DNA of 64,000 nt from Caulobacter sp. FWC2 (GCF_002742625.1 NZ_PEBF01000001.1:3472001-3536000); one strand, 5' to 3'; counted from the first letter of the stretch, positions 1 through 9,389 are shown. The notes: generated by a model from the sequence alone, not told the origin. Numbers and translations: made by a program.

Positions 1-678
1 GTCCAGGGTGAACAGGCCCGCGGTGACGCCGTCGTCGACGTCGTGATTGTTGTAGGCGATGTCGTCGGCCAGGGCCGCGACCTGCGCCTCGGCCGACGCC
101 CAGGTGTTCAGGCCGAGGTCGTACTCGGCGTCGTACTTCTGGATCGCCTTCCAAGAGGGCTTGCCCAGCTTGTTGGTGACCGGGCCGTTGTGCTTGATGA
201 TCCCTTCCAGAGTCTCCCAGGTCAGGTTCAGGCCCAGGAAATCCGGATAGCGGTGCTCCAGCTCGGTCACGACCCGGAAGGTCTGGACGTTGTGGTCGAA
301 GCCGCCGAAGGCCTTCATCTGCAGTTCGAGTTCGTCCTCGCCGGCGTGGCCGAACGGCGGGTGGCCGATGTCATGGCCCAGGGCGATGGTCTCGGCCAGA
401 TCGCTGTCCAGACCCAAAGCCGTGGCCAGCGAGCGCGCCACCTGCGCCACTTCCAGCGAGTGCGTCAGGCGCGTGCGGAAGTTGTCGCCCTCGTGCGCCA
501 CGAAGACCTGGGTCTTTTCCTTCAACCGGCGGAAGGCCGAGGTGTGAATGATGCGGTCGCGGTCGCGCGCGAAGGGCGTGCGCGTGCGGCTCTCGTCTTC
601 CTTGAACCGGCGGCCCCGAGACTTGAACGGATCTTCGGCGTAGGGCGCGCGCGGGACGAAGTACGGGGTCGAGGTCAT
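1..678 (-). CDS. dgt: dGTPase-like HD-domain triphosphohydrolase (partial, 3' end outside window)
   Basis: Deoxyguanosinetriphosphate triphosphohydrolase-like protein of the HD superfamily, which hydrolyses dNTPs to deoxynucleoside and tripolyphosphate. The visible N-terminal 226 residues begin [17 protein letters not shown]. They carry the conserved [15 protein letters not shown] segment, then [15 protein letters not shown] and the metal-binding [14 protein letters not shown] motif. The ATG is at 676-678. The gene runs off the left edge, so the C-terminal half is missing. It is divergent from erpA, which starts 88 bp away, so both promoters must lie between them. Confidence 0.93.
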   Translation of the reverse strand, partial: MTSTPYFVPRAPYAEDPFKSRGRRFKEDESRTRTPFARDRDRIIHTSAFRRLKEKTQVFVAHEGDNFRTRLTHSLEVAQVARSLATALGLDSDLAETIALGHDIGHPPFGHAGEDELELQMKAFGGFDHNVQTFRVVTELEHRYPDFLGLNLTWETLEGIIKHNGPVTNKLGKPSWKAIQKYDAEYDLGLNTWASAEAQVAALADDIAYNNHDVDDGVTAGLFTLD

Positions 679-766
679 GAACCGCCTTTATCGCGTTGGA
701 CGATTTGGCCCCTTCCGTAGAGGCCGCGTCACCCTCATATAGGCCTGAGGTGAGTTTTCCACAGAC

Positions 767-1099
767 ATGACCCAAGTAGACTTAACGCTTTCCGAAAACG
801 CCGCGCGTCGGATCAAGGCCATCGCCGCCAGCGAGGGCCGTCCCCTGATGCTGCGCGTCGCCGTCGATGGCGGCGGCTGCTCCGGCTTCCAGTACCGTTT
901 CGACCTGGTCGACGCCGTCGAGGACGATGACCTGAAGGTCGAGCGCGACGACGCCGTGGCGCTGGTCGACGTCGTCTCCATGGCCTTGCTGAAGGGTTCG
1001 GAGATCGACTTCGTTGACGAACTGGCCGGGGCGGAGTTCCGCGTTCGCAACCCGAACGCCAAGTCCAGCTGCGGCTGCGGCGTCAGCTTCTCGATTTAG
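767..1099 (+). CDS. erpA: A-type iron-sulfur cluster carrier ErpA
   Basis: HesB/IscA/SufA family carrier of 110 residues that passes Fe-S clusters to apo-proteins in the cytoplasm. The three cluster-ligand cysteines are all present: one in GGGCSGFQY near residue 38 and two in the C-terminal SSCGCGVSF. Length matches the family. ErpA is preferred over IscA or SufA because the gene stands alone, away from isc or suf genes, and next to dgt and xth. The exact A-type subclass is inferred from context. Confidence 0.9.
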   Translation: MTQVDLTLSENAARRIKAIAASEGRPLMLRVAVDGGGCSGFQYRFDLVDAVEDDDLKVERDDAVALVDVVSMALLKGSEIDFVDELAGAEFRVRNPNAKSSCGCGVSFSI

Positions 1100-1155
1100 C
1101 AAGCGCCTTCAGGCGAAGCGGACTCCGGTTCGCCGCCCGGAAGGCGCGCCAAGAC

Positions 1156-1494
1156 CTAAGCCGGCACGAACTGCAGCAGGGTCAGCGTCAGCGCGCCCCA
1201 GGCCAGCGGCGCGGCCATGGCGGCCCAGGCGAAGGGCATTTGCCCCTTGCGCCACAGGATCCAGCCGGCCAGCGGCGACAGCAGGCACACCGCCCAGAAC
1301 AGCGCGCCGAACACAAAACCCAGCCACGCGATCGGGTTCAGCATATTGCCCGCCCGGTCGAAGACCAGCGGCGTGAAGATGGCCAGGATCGCGCCGATCG
1401 CGGCGAAGGCCAGGCATGCGCCGGTGGCCAGCACCATGAGCGCGAGCTGTCTTCGATCGATTGGCTTGCCAGCTGACTTGAGCGCGACCTTCAT
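1156..1494 (-). CDS. Small integral membrane protein, unknown function
   Basis: A 112-residue protein with three hydrophobic segments, roughly at LALMVLATGACLAFAAIGAI, AWLGFVFGALFWAVCLLSPL and a C-terminal AAPLAWGALTLTLLQFVPA. No catalytic motif is visible. A longer reading frame begins at 1530, but the ATG at 1494 has GGGAGG upstream at good spacing and clears the divergent xth start, so it is preferred. I do not recognise the family. Confidence 0.6.
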   Translation of the reverse strand: MKVALKSAGKPIDRRQLALMVLATGACLAFAAIGAILAIFTPLVFDRAGNMLNPIAWLGFVFGALFWAVCLLSPLAGWILWRKGQMPFAWAAMAAPLAWGALTLTLLQFVPA

Positions 1495-1529
1495 GGGCTC
1501 TAGCCTCCCGCCGCAGTCTGGAGCCGTCA

Positions 1530-2318
1530 ATGCGTATCGCCACTTGGAACGTCAATTCGATCAACGCTCGCCTGGAAGGCGTGCTGGCGTGGTTCGAATC
1601 GGAAGCGCCGGACGTGGCCGTGCTGCAGGAGATCAAGTGCGTCGACGAGAAGTTCCCGACCGAAGCCTTCGAGCGGCTGGGCTACAACGTCGTCGTCCAC
1701 GGCCAGAAGACCTATAACGGCGTCGCCCTGCTCTCGAAGTTCCCGCTGGAGGACGTCCGCAAGGGCCTGCCGTTCCTGTCCGAAGACGAGGTCGACGAGC
1801 AGTCGCGCTATGTCGAGGCGGTGATCGCCGCGCCGGTCCCGTTCCGGGTGGTCGGAATCTATCTGCCCAACGGCAATCCGATCGGGACAGAGAAATTCGA
1901 CTACAAACTGGCCTGGATGCGGCGGCTGCACGCCCACGCGGCGAGCCTGCTGGCCTTCGAGGAGCCGCTGGTGATCCTGGGCGACTACAACGTCATTCCC
2001 GAAGCCGAGGACGTGGCCAATCCGGAAGCCTGGCTGGGCGACGCCCTGTTCCAGCCCGAGAGCCGCGGCGCATTCCGGGCGCTGAAGAACCTGGGCTTCA
2101 CCGACGCCTACATGCAGGTCGACGGCGCGCCGGGCGGCTACACCTTCTGGGACTATCAGGCCGGCGCCTGGCCCCGGAACCTGGGGATTCGCATCGACCA
2201 CCTGCTGTGCTCGCCCCAGGCGGTCGACCGCCTGACGCAGGTCGTGATCCACCGTGACGAGCGCGACAAGGAAAAGCCGTCCGACCACGTGCCGGTCGTC
2301 GGCCACTTCCGCGACTAA
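1530..2318 (+). CDS. xth: Exodeoxyribonuclease III
   Basis: AP endonuclease / 3'-5' exonuclease of base-excision repair, endonuclease-exonuclease-phosphatase fold. The 262 residues start MRIATWNVNSINARLEGV and include LQEIKCVDEKFP (metal-binding Glu), YLPNGNPIGTEKFDYKLAW, the GDYNVIPEAEDV loop (catalytic Asp/Asn) and the C-terminal SDHVPVVGHF (catalytic Asp-His). Length is typical of E. coli XthA. It is divergent from the small membrane protein gene. Confidence 0.96.
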   Translation: MRIATWNVNSINARLEGVLAWFESEAPDVAVLQEIKCVDEKFPTEAFERLGYNVVVHGQKTYNGVALLSKFPLEDVRKGLPFLSEDEVDEQSRYVEAVIAAPVPFRVVGIYLPNGNPIGTEKFDYKLAWMRRLHAHAASLLAFEEPLVILGDYNVIPEAEDVANPEAWLGDALFQPESRGAFRALKNLGFTDAYMQVDGAPGGYTFWDYQAGAWPRNLGIRIDHLLCSPQAVDRLTQVVIHRDERDKEKPSDHVPVVGHFRD

Positions 2319-2365
2319 GAGCCCCTCTGTCCGGGAATCAGGACTCTCGCTAGCCTGGCTTCACT

Positions 2366-3298
2366 ATGAGCGAACTCGCGCGTCTTCTGCTGTTCGTGGC
2401 CATCGCCGGCTCGGCGGTGACGTTCCTGGGCAGCCTGGCCATCTGGTACGGCGATGAGGACCGGCGTCTGCGCCGGGCCCTGCGCCATGTGCTGAAAAGC
2501 GATCCCGAAGGCTTCGTCGTGGCGCGCGGCCGGGGTCGCGGCGCGGGCTTCTCGTTCTCGACCAACCTCCTGGCTGTGGCCTGGGACCGCGGAGCCTGGT
2601 GCCTGATCTATCGCCTGGAAGAGCTGATGGGCGCCGAGCTGCTGGTCGACGGCCAGGTGATGGGCCGCGTCTTCCGGGGCGAAGGCCGCCGGGCGATCGA
2701 CCATGTCGCGCCCCAGGCCCAGTCGGTCACCCTGCGCCTGATCTTCGACGATCCGCGCCATCCCGACTTCGCCCTCGAACTCTGGGCGCCCGGCGACGAA
2801 CAGCGCCGCGAAAGCCGCTCGCCCGGCGAACTGATGCAGGAGGCCAACCGCTGGCTGGCCCGCTGCGAGGCCATTGTCCGCCGCCCGCTGCCGCCACGCC
2901 CGACCCAGCCAACGGCCGCGCCCGTCGTGGCCGCCCGTCCCGCGCCGATCCCCGAGCCCGTCGACTATGAGGACGAGGACGAAGACGACGATTTCCGCCC
3001 GCCCCCGCCCCTGCCCGACACCCCGCCGCCCTTGGCGCGCCGCTCGTCGTTCGACGGCGCTTCGCGCGCCGCGCCGGCGCGCCCCGTCTCCCGCCCGATG
3101 GCTGCTCCGCCCCCGTCCTCCGCGCCTAAACCCGCCGCCGAGCCCGACATGTTCGAGGATCCGCCTTGGGATGACGATCAGGACGGCGAGCCCTACGCCC
3201 CCCCGCCGACGCCGACGCCGACCTACAAGCCCGTCTCCAAGGCGCGACGCGAGACGCCGACCGACCAGGACGAGCTGCCGTTCGATCTGGACGACTGA
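2366..3298 (+). CDS. Membrane-anchored protein with acidic and proline-rich tail
   Basis: A 310-residue protein that I cannot assign to a characterised family. It has an N-terminal membrane segment (residues 5-28, LARLLLFVAIAGSAVTFLGS), then a roughly 140-residue globular part. The second half is low complexity: acidic runs (DYEDEDEDDDF), proline runs (PPPPLPDTPPP, APPPTPTPT) and an acidic C-terminus, DELPFDLDD. Such a tail suggests a disordered protein-interaction region on the cytoplasmic side. It follows xth by 47 bp and may be co-transcribed with it. Confidence 0.7.
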   Translation: MSELARLLLFVAIAGSAVTFLGSLAIWYGDEDRRLRRALRHVLKSDPEGFVVARGRGRGAGFSFSTNLLAVAWDRGAWCLIYRLEELMGAELLVDGQVMGRVFRGEGRRAIDHVAPQAQSVTLRLIFDDPRHPDFALELWAPGDEQRRESRSPGELMQEANRWLARCEAIVRRPLPPRPTQPTAAPVVAARPAPIPEPVDYEDEDEDDDFRPPPPLPDTPPPLARRSSFDGASRAAPARPVSRPMAAPPPSSAPKPAAEPDMFEDPPWDDDQDGEPYAPPPTPTPTYKPVSKARRETPTDQDELPFDLDD

Positions 3299-3413
3299 TC
3301 ACGCTTGCGGGAATGGTGACACCGATCCGTCGCTTTTCGATTGCTGCGACGCGGGGACGGGCGTAAAGCGCCGCCGCCGGACGTGAGCCGGCGCATCGGA
3401 GCCTCGAGCTTAC

Positions 3414-5381
3414 ATGGCGGGCAAAGCACCCCTCGCCGACACAGCCTCCTCGACCCCCACAACTCAAGCTTCCAACCACGGCCACGCGACGTCGCGTTTC
3501 TGGCCGTTGGCGCTGGGCAGCGTGGGCGTCGTTTTCGGCGACATCGGCACCAGCCCACTCTACGCCTTCCGCGATGCGCTGGAGGAAGCCGCGCGCGACG
3601 GCCTGGTGCGCCCCGAGATCATGGGCGTGCTGTCGCTGGCCCTGTGGGCGCTGATCCTGGTCGTGACGGTCAAGTACGTCCTGTTCCTGATGCGCGCCTC
3701 GAACAAGGGCGAAGGCGGGGTGCTGTCGCTGATGGCTCTTGCCCAGCAAGGCGCCAAGGGCCGCACCGGCGTGATCTTCGCCCTCGGGGCCATCGGCGCG
3801 GCGCTGTTCTACGGCGACGGCGTGATCACCCCGGCTATCTCGGTGCTGTCGGCGGTCGAGGGCCTGAAGTCAGTGCGCGGCTTCGCCGGCTGGTTCGACA
3901 CCCAGGAGGTGATCGTCACCAGTCTGGTGATCCTGACCGCCCTCTTCGCCTTCCAGGCCAAGGGCACGGCCAAGGTGGCCGGCATCTTCGGCCCAATCAT
4001 GGTCTGCTGGTTCCTGTGCCTGGGCGCCCTGGGCGTCTGGCACATCAAGGATGATCCCAGCGTGCTGGGGGCGATCTCGCCGACCTACGCCATCTATTTC
4101 CTGGCCCATCACGGGATGACCGGCTTCCTGGTTATGGGCGCGGTATTCCTGACCGTCACCGGGGCCGAGGCCCTGACCGCCGACATGGGTCACTTCGGCC
4201 GCGGCCCGATCCAGATGTCGTGGTTCACCCTGGCCCTGCCTATGCTGGCCCTGAACTATTTCGGCCAGGCCGCGCTGGCCTCCCAGGCCCTGACCGCCGC
4301 CGAGGCTGCGGGAACGCCCCTGCCGAACGCCGACTGGTTCTTCCAGTTGGCGCCGCACCAGTGGCGGCTGGCCCTGGTGCTGTTCTCGGGCGTCGCCACG
4401 GTCATCGCCAGCCAGGCGGTGATCACGGGCGCCTTCTCGCTGACCCAGCAGGCCATCCAGCTGGGCCTGCTGCCGCGCATGGACATCAAGATCACCTCGA
4501 CCACCGAGGCCGGCCAGATCTATGTCGCGCCGATCAACTGGCTGCTGTTCGTCGGCGTCGTGCTGGTGGTGCTGTCGTTCCGCTCGTCCAGCGCGCTGTC
4601 GCACGCCTACGGCATCTCGGTGACCGGTACGATGGTGGTCACCACCCTGCTGGCCTACATCGTCGTGCGCCACGTCTGGAACTGGAGCCTGTGGGCGTCC
4701 CTGGCGCTGATCGTGCCGCTGTTCGCCCTGGACCTGACCTTCTTCGTCGCCAATCTGCTGAAGGTGCTGACCGGCGGCTGGGCGCCGCTGGCCCTGGGCG
4801 CGGGCCTGTGTCTGCTGATGTCGATCTTCGTCAGCGCCACCGAGCGCCTGCGCACCAAGCTCAACAAGGACGGTCTGCCGTTCGCCGACTTCCGCGAGAT
4901 GATCGCCCGCCGCCCGGCTGCCGCGACGCCCGGCACGGCCGTCTATCTGACCTCGGACCCCGAGACGACGCCGCCGGCCCTGATGCACAGCCTCAAGCAC
5001 TTCAAGGTCCTGCACGAGCGCAACGTGCTGCTGAAGGTCGTCAACGAGACCACGCCCTACGTGCCGGACGACCAGCGTATCGAGACCAAGACCCTCGACG
5101 ACCGCTTCTCGCTGGTCACCGTGCGCTACGGCTACATGGAGAGCCCGAACATCCCGCAGGCCCTGGCGGCCTGCCGCAAGCACGGGCTGAAGTTCGACAT
5201 CATGAGCACGTCGTTCTTCGTCAGCCGCCGCACGATCGTGCCGTCGGTGGCGCCGGACGCCCTGCCCGCCTGGAAGCGCAAGCTCTTCACCTTCCTGACC
5301 CGCAACGCCGCCGACCCCACCACCTTCTTCCACCTGCCGCCGGGACGGGTGGTGGAGCTGGGGGCTCAGGTCAGCCTGTAG
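3414..5381 (+). CDS. kup: Low-affinity potassium transporter Kup
   Basis: KUP/HAK/KT family proton-coupled K+ uptake protein in the inner membrane, 655 residues against about 620 in E. coli. The signature FGDIGTSPLYAF lies at residues 41-52, followed by GDGVITPAISVLSAVEG, TGAEALTADMGHFG and twelve predicted membrane segments. A soluble C-terminal domain of about 150 residues starts near PGTAVYLTSDPE. The ATG at 3414 has GGAG about 10 nt upstream. The gene converges on the LysE-type exporter with only 3 bp between stop codons. Confidence 0.96.
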   Translation: MAGKAPLADTASSTPTTQASNHGHATSRFWPLALGSVGVVFGDIGTSPLYAFRDALEEAARDGLVRPEIMGVLSLALWALILVVTVKYVLFLMRASNKGEGGVLSLMALAQQGAKGRTGVIFALGAIGAALFYGDGVITPAISVLSAVEGLKSVRGFAGWFDTQEVIVTSLVILTALFAFQAKGTAKVAGIFGPIMVCWFLCLGALGVWHIKDDPSVLGAISPTYAIYFLAHHGMTGFLVMGAVFLTVTGAEALTADMGHFGRGPIQMSWFTLALPMLALNYFGQAALASQALTAAEAAGTPLPNADWFFQLAPHQWRLALVLFSGVATVIASQAVITGAFSLTQQAIQLGLLPRMDIKITSTTEAGQIYVAPINWLLFVGVVLVVLSFRSSSALSHAYGISVTGTMVVTTLLAYIVVRHVWNWSLWASLALIVPLFALDLTFFVANLLKVLTGGWAPLALGAGLCLLMSIFVSATERLRTKLNKDGLPFADFREMIARRPAAATPGTAVYLTSDPETTPPALMHSLKHFKVLHERNVLLKVVNETTPYVPDDQRIETKTLDDRFSLVTVRYGYMESPNIPQALAACRKHGLKFDIMSTSFFVSRRTIVPSVAPDALPAWKRKLFTFLTRNAADPTTFFHLPPGRVVELGAQVSL

Positions 5382-5384
5382 GGT

Positions 5385-6023
5385 TCAGCGCCGGGTCTCG
5401 AAGGCGATCCAGACGGCGGTCGCCAGCAGGGCGACCGCGAAGGCCCGCCGCGCCCGGATGCTGTCGCCGATGGCCGCGAAACGTCGCGCCAGGCTGTCGG
5501 AAGACAGGACTATGGTCCCGTGGACGGCGATGCTGACCAGGATATGGGTCGCGCCGAGGATCAGCGCCTGCAGCACGGGCGACGCGTGCCCCGCCTGGAT
5601 GAAGCCCGGCAGCAGGGTGACGTAGAAGAGCGCGGCCTTGGGATTGAGCAGGTTTGCCAGCAGACCTTTTCGGTAAAGCGTCCAATCGCTTGCCTGTCGC
5701 GGCGCGACCTCGGCCGCCTCGCCGCCGCGCCAGGTGTCGACCGCCAGCCAGAGGATGTAGGCCACCCCGGCCCAGCGTAGCAGCTGGTAGAGCGAACGAT
5801 TGACCCGCAGAACCTCCGTCACGCCCGCCACCGAGGCCAGCATGTAGAAGAGCAGGCCGGACGTGATCCCGGCCACGGTCACGAAGCCCGCGCGACGCCC
5901 CTCGACGGCCGACAGACCGGCCAGATAGCCCATGTTCGGGCCGGGGGTCAGTTCGACGAGGACAACCGCGACCAGGAACGGGACGATCGCGCCGGGATCA
6001 ACCGGCCAGGCCTGGTGCGACAA
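5385..6023 (-). CDS. LysE/RhtB-family amino-acid exporter
   Basis: Inner-membrane exporter of 212 residues with about six hydrophobic helices. The family motif appears near residue 24 as ELTPGPNMGYLAGLSAVEGRRAG. Later segments (GVAYILWLAVDTWRGG, FRKGLLANLLNPKAALFY-like) are typical of RhtB proteins that export homoserine, threonine or related metabolites. The start is TTG at 6023, backed by a strong GGGAGAGG a few bases upstream. The substrate cannot be predicted from sequence. Confidence 0.85.
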   Translation of the reverse strand: MSHQAWPVDPGAIVPFLVAVVLVELTPGPNMGYLAGLSAVEGRRAGFVTVAGITSGLLFYMLASVAGVTEVLRVNRSLYQLLRWAGVAYILWLAVDTWRGGEAAEVAPRQASDWTLYRKGLLANLLNPKAALFYVTLLPGFIQAGHASPVLQALILGATHILVSIAVHGTIVLSSDSLARRFAAIGDSIRARRAFAVALLATAVWIAFETRR

Positions 6024-6053
6024 GGTCCTCTCCCAAGGGGCGCGCGGATCGCG

Positions 6054-6971
6054 TTACCCCTCGACAGCCTGCTCCACCGCCAAGGCCAGGTCCAGCGCCC
6101 GCGAAGCCTCCTCCCCCGTCACCACCGGACGCGGGGCCTCGCCACGCACGGCCGCGAGGAAGCCGGCGACCGACAGGCCCAGGGGATCCTTGCCGGCCGG
6201 GGTCTCGGTGAAGTTCTCGATCAGCGGGAATGGCGTGGTGTTGCGGAAGGTGCGCGCCAGGAAGTCGATCTCGACCTCGCCCGAGGGGTAGGCGACCTTC
6301 ATGGTCCGCTCACGGGCCTCGGCGACGCGCGAGCTGTCGAACACGGCGATGAAGCCGTTCTCGAACATCGCTTCGACCTTCACCCAGTCCAGCGACGACG
6401 AGCGGGTGATCGCGCCTTCGCCGTCCACCGTCATCGGCTGGGCCTCGCAGATCGCCAGGGCCAGGTCGATATCGTGGATCATCAGGTCCAGCACCACCGA
6501 GACGTCGAGATTGCGATCCGAGGGCACGCCCCGTCGCACGGCCTCCAAACGCAGCGGCTGCTCGGGAATGTCCAGCAGGCCCATGGCCTGGAACACCACC
6601 CGCTCCTGGTGACCGCAGGCCAAGGGGACCCCAGCCTTGGCGGCGGCGGCGACCATCCGGTCGGCGTCTTCGGGCGTCACCGCCAGCGGTTTTTCGGAAT
6701 AGACCGGCTTGCCCGCCTTCAGCGCCTTCAGCGCCGCTTTGGCGTGGTGGACGGCGGGCGTGGCGACCGTGACCACGTCGACCGCCGCCAGGAAAGCGTC
6801 CATGTCGTCGAAGCCTTGGGCGCCCAGCGGCTCGGCCAGGGCCTGGGCGCGCGTCAGGTCGATGTCGAACACGCCGACCAGGGTCACGCCCTCCAGCTCG
6901 GCGTACTTCTTGGCGTGATAGCCGCCGAACACTCCGGCGCCGACGACGCCTGCTCTTAGAGTTTGGGTCAT
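6054..6971 (-). CDS. Gfo/Idh/MocA-family NAD(P)-dependent oxidoreductase
   Basis: A 305-residue sugar- or polyol-dehydrogenase-like enzyme. The N-terminal Rossmann fold has GVVGAGVFGGYHAKKY (dinucleotide binding) and ATPAVHHAKAAL. YSEKPLAV contains the EKP motif with the catalytic lysine typical of the family. The C-terminal domain holds SVVLDLMIHDIDLAL, with the usual D..IHD active-site stretch. It lies 30 bp upstream of the LysE-type exporter on the same strand and may share its transcript. The substrate is not predictable. Confidence 0.88.
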   Translation of the reverse strand: MTQTLRAGVVGAGVFGGYHAKKYAELEGVTLVGVFDIDLTRAQALAEPLGAQGFDDMDAFLAAVDVVTVATPAVHHAKAALKALKAGKPVYSEKPLAVTPEDADRMVAAAAKAGVPLACGHQERVVFQAMGLLDIPEQPLRLEAVRRGVPSDRNLDVSVVLDLMIHDIDLALAICEAQPMTVDGEGAITRSSSLDWVKVEAMFENGFIAVFDSSRVAEARERTMKVAYPSGEVEIDFLARTFRNTTPFPLIENFTETPAGKDPLGLSVAGFLAAVRGEAPRPVVTGEEASRALDLALAVEQAVEG

Positions 6972-7086
6972 GGCCCGCTGTCTACTCCGCTTCGGCGACG
7001 CTTAGAAGCACTGGAGCCTTGCGTAAGGACGCGCTAAACATTCGTTTGAATTAGCAACACTGGCCATGAGCCAGGGAGGAACGACC

Positions 7087-8112
7087 ATGACCACCTCGCG
7101 CGAAATCCGCCTGAAGAGCCGTCCCGTGGGCGTGCCCAAGGTCTCCGACTTCGACCTGGCCACGGTCGAACTGGCCGCGCCGGGCGACGGCGAGATCCAG
7201 GTCAAGAACCTGTGGATGTCGGTCGACCCCTATATGCGCGGCCGCATGTACGACCGTCCCAGCTACGTCCCGCCGTTCCAGATCGGCCAGGCCCTGCAGG
7301 GCGGCGCGATCGGCGAGGTCGTCACCTCGAACGATCCGGACTTCAAGCCGGGCGACATCGTCAATTCGATGTTCGGCTGGCGCGAGGCCTTCAACGCCAA
7401 TCCCAAGGCTCTGGCCGCCGCCGGCATGGGCGCGATCACCAAGGTCGACACCCAGGGCGTGCCGCCCCAGGCCTTCCTCGGCGTGGCCGGCATGCCGGGC
7501 CTGACCGCCTATGTCGGCCTGCTGCGCGTCGCCGCGCTGAAGGACGGTGACGTGGTGTTCGTCTCGGCCGCCGCCGGCGCGGTGGGCTCGATCGTCTGCC
7601 AGATCGCCAAGCTGAAGGGCCACACCGTGATCGGCTCGGCCGGCGGCCCCGAGAAGACCGCGTTCCTCAAGTCGATCGGCGTGGACCACGTCATCGACTA
7701 CAAGGCCACGCCCGACGTGGTGGCCGAACTGGCCAAGGTCGCCCCCAAGGGCATCGACGTCTATTTCGAGAACGTCGGCGGCATCCACCTCGAGGCGGCC
7801 ATCAACTCGGCACGCCCCTTCGCCCGCTTCGCCCTGTGCGGGATGATCTCGCAATATAACGAGACCGGTAAGGCCGAAGGCCCGTCCAACATCATCCTGG
7901 CCGTCGGCAAGAGCCTGCGGCTGGAGGGCTTCATCGTCTCCAACCACTACGACCTCTATCCGCAGTTCGCCAAGGACATGGGCGAGTGGATCAAGTCCGG
8001 CAAGATCACCTGGAAGGAGACCGTCGAGGACGGCGTCGAGCGCGCGCCGGACGCGTTCATCAAGCTGTTCTCGGGTGAAAACATGGGCAAGATGCTGGTC
8101 AAGCTGGGCTAG
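7087..8112 (+). CDS. NADP-dependent zinc-independent medium-chain reductase (CurA/leukotriene-B4 dehydrogenase-like)
   Basis: A 341-residue MDR-superfamily enzyme that reduces alpha,beta-unsaturated ketones or enals with NADPH. The N-terminus has the subfamily pattern LKSRPVG and the motif MSVDPYMRGRM. The nucleotide-binding region reads SAAAGAVGSIVCQIAKLKG. No catalytic zinc cysteines are visible. An in-frame ATG exists at 7066, but AGGGAGGA lies between it and the ATG at 7087, so the second is chosen. CurA-like function is by family resemblance only. Confidence 0.9.
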   Translation: MTTSREIRLKSRPVGVPKVSDFDLATVELAAPGDGEIQVKNLWMSVDPYMRGRMYDRPSYVPPFQIGQALQGGAIGEVVTSNDPDFKPGDIVNSMFGWREAFNANPKALAAAGMGAITKVDTQGVPPQAFLGVAGMPGLTAYVGLLRVAALKDGDVVFVSAAAGAVGSIVCQIAKLKGHTVIGSAGGPEKTAFLKSIGVDHVIDYKATPDVVAELAKVAPKGIDVYFENVGGIHLEAAINSARPFARFALCGMISQYNETGKAEGPSNIILAVGKSLRLEGFIVSNHYDLYPQFAKDMGEWIKSGKITWKETVEDGVERAPDAFIKLFSGENMGKMLVKLG

Positions 8113-8165
8113 TTCTCGCCATCGCCTGGGGGTAGATGACGCGCATCTGCCCCCAGGAGTCTCCC

Positions 8166-9017
8166 ATGCCCGTCGCCCACCTCAAGCGCTGGAACATCTC
8201 GATCGGCGACGGCCAGCCTCTGGCCGTGATCGCCGGCCTGAACGTGCTGGAGAACCTGGACCTGGCCCTGGAGGTCGGTCGCGAGCTGAAGGCGACCTGC
8301 GCCGATCTCGGCCTGCCCTATATTTTCAAGGCCAGCTTCGACAAGGCCAACCGCTCGTCGATCAAGAGCTATCGCGGCCCGGGCTTGGCCGAGGGCCTGC
8401 AAATGCTGGCCGAGGTCAAGCGGCAGCTGAACGTGCCGATCGCCACCGACCTGCACGAAGTCGACCAGGCCGAGCCGGTCGCCGCCGTCGCCGACCTTGT
8501 CCAGATCCCCGCCTTCCTGGTGCGCCAGACCGACCTGATCGTCGCCGCCGCCAAGGCCACCGCCGCCCAGCAAGGCATCATGCACGCCAAGAAGGCGCAG
8601 TTCATCGCGCCCTGGGACTGCAAGAACATCATCAGCAAGGCCCGCGAAGCCGCCCCGGACCTGGAAATCGTGCTGTGCGAGCGCGGCGCCTCGTTCGGCT
8701 ATAACAATCTGGTGGTCGACATGCTGGGCATCGCCGAGATGCAGGCCCTGGGCGTGCCCGTGTCGATTGACGCCACCCACGCCGTGCAGTTGCCGGGCGC
8801 GGACCCGCGCACGGGCGGCGCCTCGACCGGCGGCCGCCGCTCGGGCGTGCCGATCATCGCCAAGGCGGCGGTGGCGGCCGGCGCGGACGCGGTGTTCCTG
8901 GAATTCCACCCCGATCCCGACAAGGCCCTGTGCGACGGCCCCAGCTGCCTGCCGCTGGACGGCGCGGCGGCGCTGCTGAAGACGCTGAAAGCCCTGCATG
9001 GGGCGGTGCGCGCCTAG
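8166..9017 (+). CDS. kdsA: 3-deoxy-8-phosphooctulonate (KDO-8-P) synthase
   Basis: Condenses phosphoenolpyruvate with arabinose-5-phosphate on the path to the Kdo core of LPS. The protein is 283 residues. Diagnostic motifs are FKASFDKANRSS near residue 60, SYRGPGL, TDLHEV, VQIPAFLVRQTDL, SIDATHAVQ and HPDPDKALCDGPSCLPL. Asn26 occupies the position that is cysteine in metal-dependent enzymes, which points to the metal-independent class as in E. coli. The ATG at 8166 follows CAGGAG; an upstream ATG at 8136 lacks such a site. Confidence 0.95.
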   Translation: MPVAHLKRWNISIGDGQPLAVIAGLNVLENLDLALEVGRELKATCADLGLPYIFKASFDKANRSSIKSYRGPGLAEGLQMLAEVKRQLNVPIATDLHEVDQAEPVAAVADLVQIPAFLVRQTDLIVAAAKATAAQQGIMHAKKAQFIAPWDCKNIISKAREAAPDLEIVLCERGASFGYNNLVVDMLGIAEMQALGVPVSIDATHAVQLPGADPRTGGASTGGRRSGVPIIAKAAVAAGADAVFLEFHPDPDKALCDGPSCLPLDGAAALLKTLKALHGAVRA

Positions 9018-9389
9018 GCTCGCGGCTCCGTGATCGCGCGTGAGAATTCGGCTTTCCCGATCCGAAATCACGCGCGACACGTCAGCCTTTGGCGGGCAAA
9101 TCGGCGCTCCTAAGCGCTCGCGCCAGGCGGGAACGTGAAGAGGCGTGTGGCCAAGCTTTGCGATCCATTTCGACTTATCGAGTTTAAGTCGCCACCATCA
9201 AGGTCTTGCCAATTCAATAGCTTATGTAAACTCCCTCAGCAGGCGAGCGGTCGCAACCCAGGTCGCCGAGGATGTTTTTTCTCGCACCTGCGAAAATCAC
9301 GTGATTTCCGGTAGCGAATTTGTGATCGAAGTTTTACTCTAGGGGAAGTCGGCGGGTCTCCGCGCCGAAACAGCCCGAGATTTCAAGAC
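9018..9389 (+). promoter_or_regulatory. Non-coding leader region upstream of opgH
   Basis: This 372-bp gap is less GC-rich than its neighbours. It holds the stem-loop after kdsA; an inverted repeat CGACTTA (9171-9177) / TAAGTCG (9185-9191); and a perfect 14-bp palindrome AAATCACGTGATTT at 9294-9307, about 85 bp before the opgH start. The palindrome resembles an operator for a dimeric regulator. No convincing gene is visible here. Confidence 0.5.
9034..9077 (+). terminator. Inverted-repeat stem-loop after kdsA
   Basis: TCGCGCGTGA (9034-9043) is exactly complementary to TCACGCGCGA (9068-9077). An inner TTCGG/CCGAA pair extends the stem. It lies 17 bp after the kdsA stop codon. There is no T-tract, so it is either a weak or Rho-assisted terminator or an mRNA 3' stabiliser. 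Confidence 0.5.

Noticed and set aside
9145..9342. 65-codon plus-strand frame upstream of opgH
   Set aside because: No ribosome-binding site, atypical codons, and it spans the 14-bp palindrome; more likely leader DNA.
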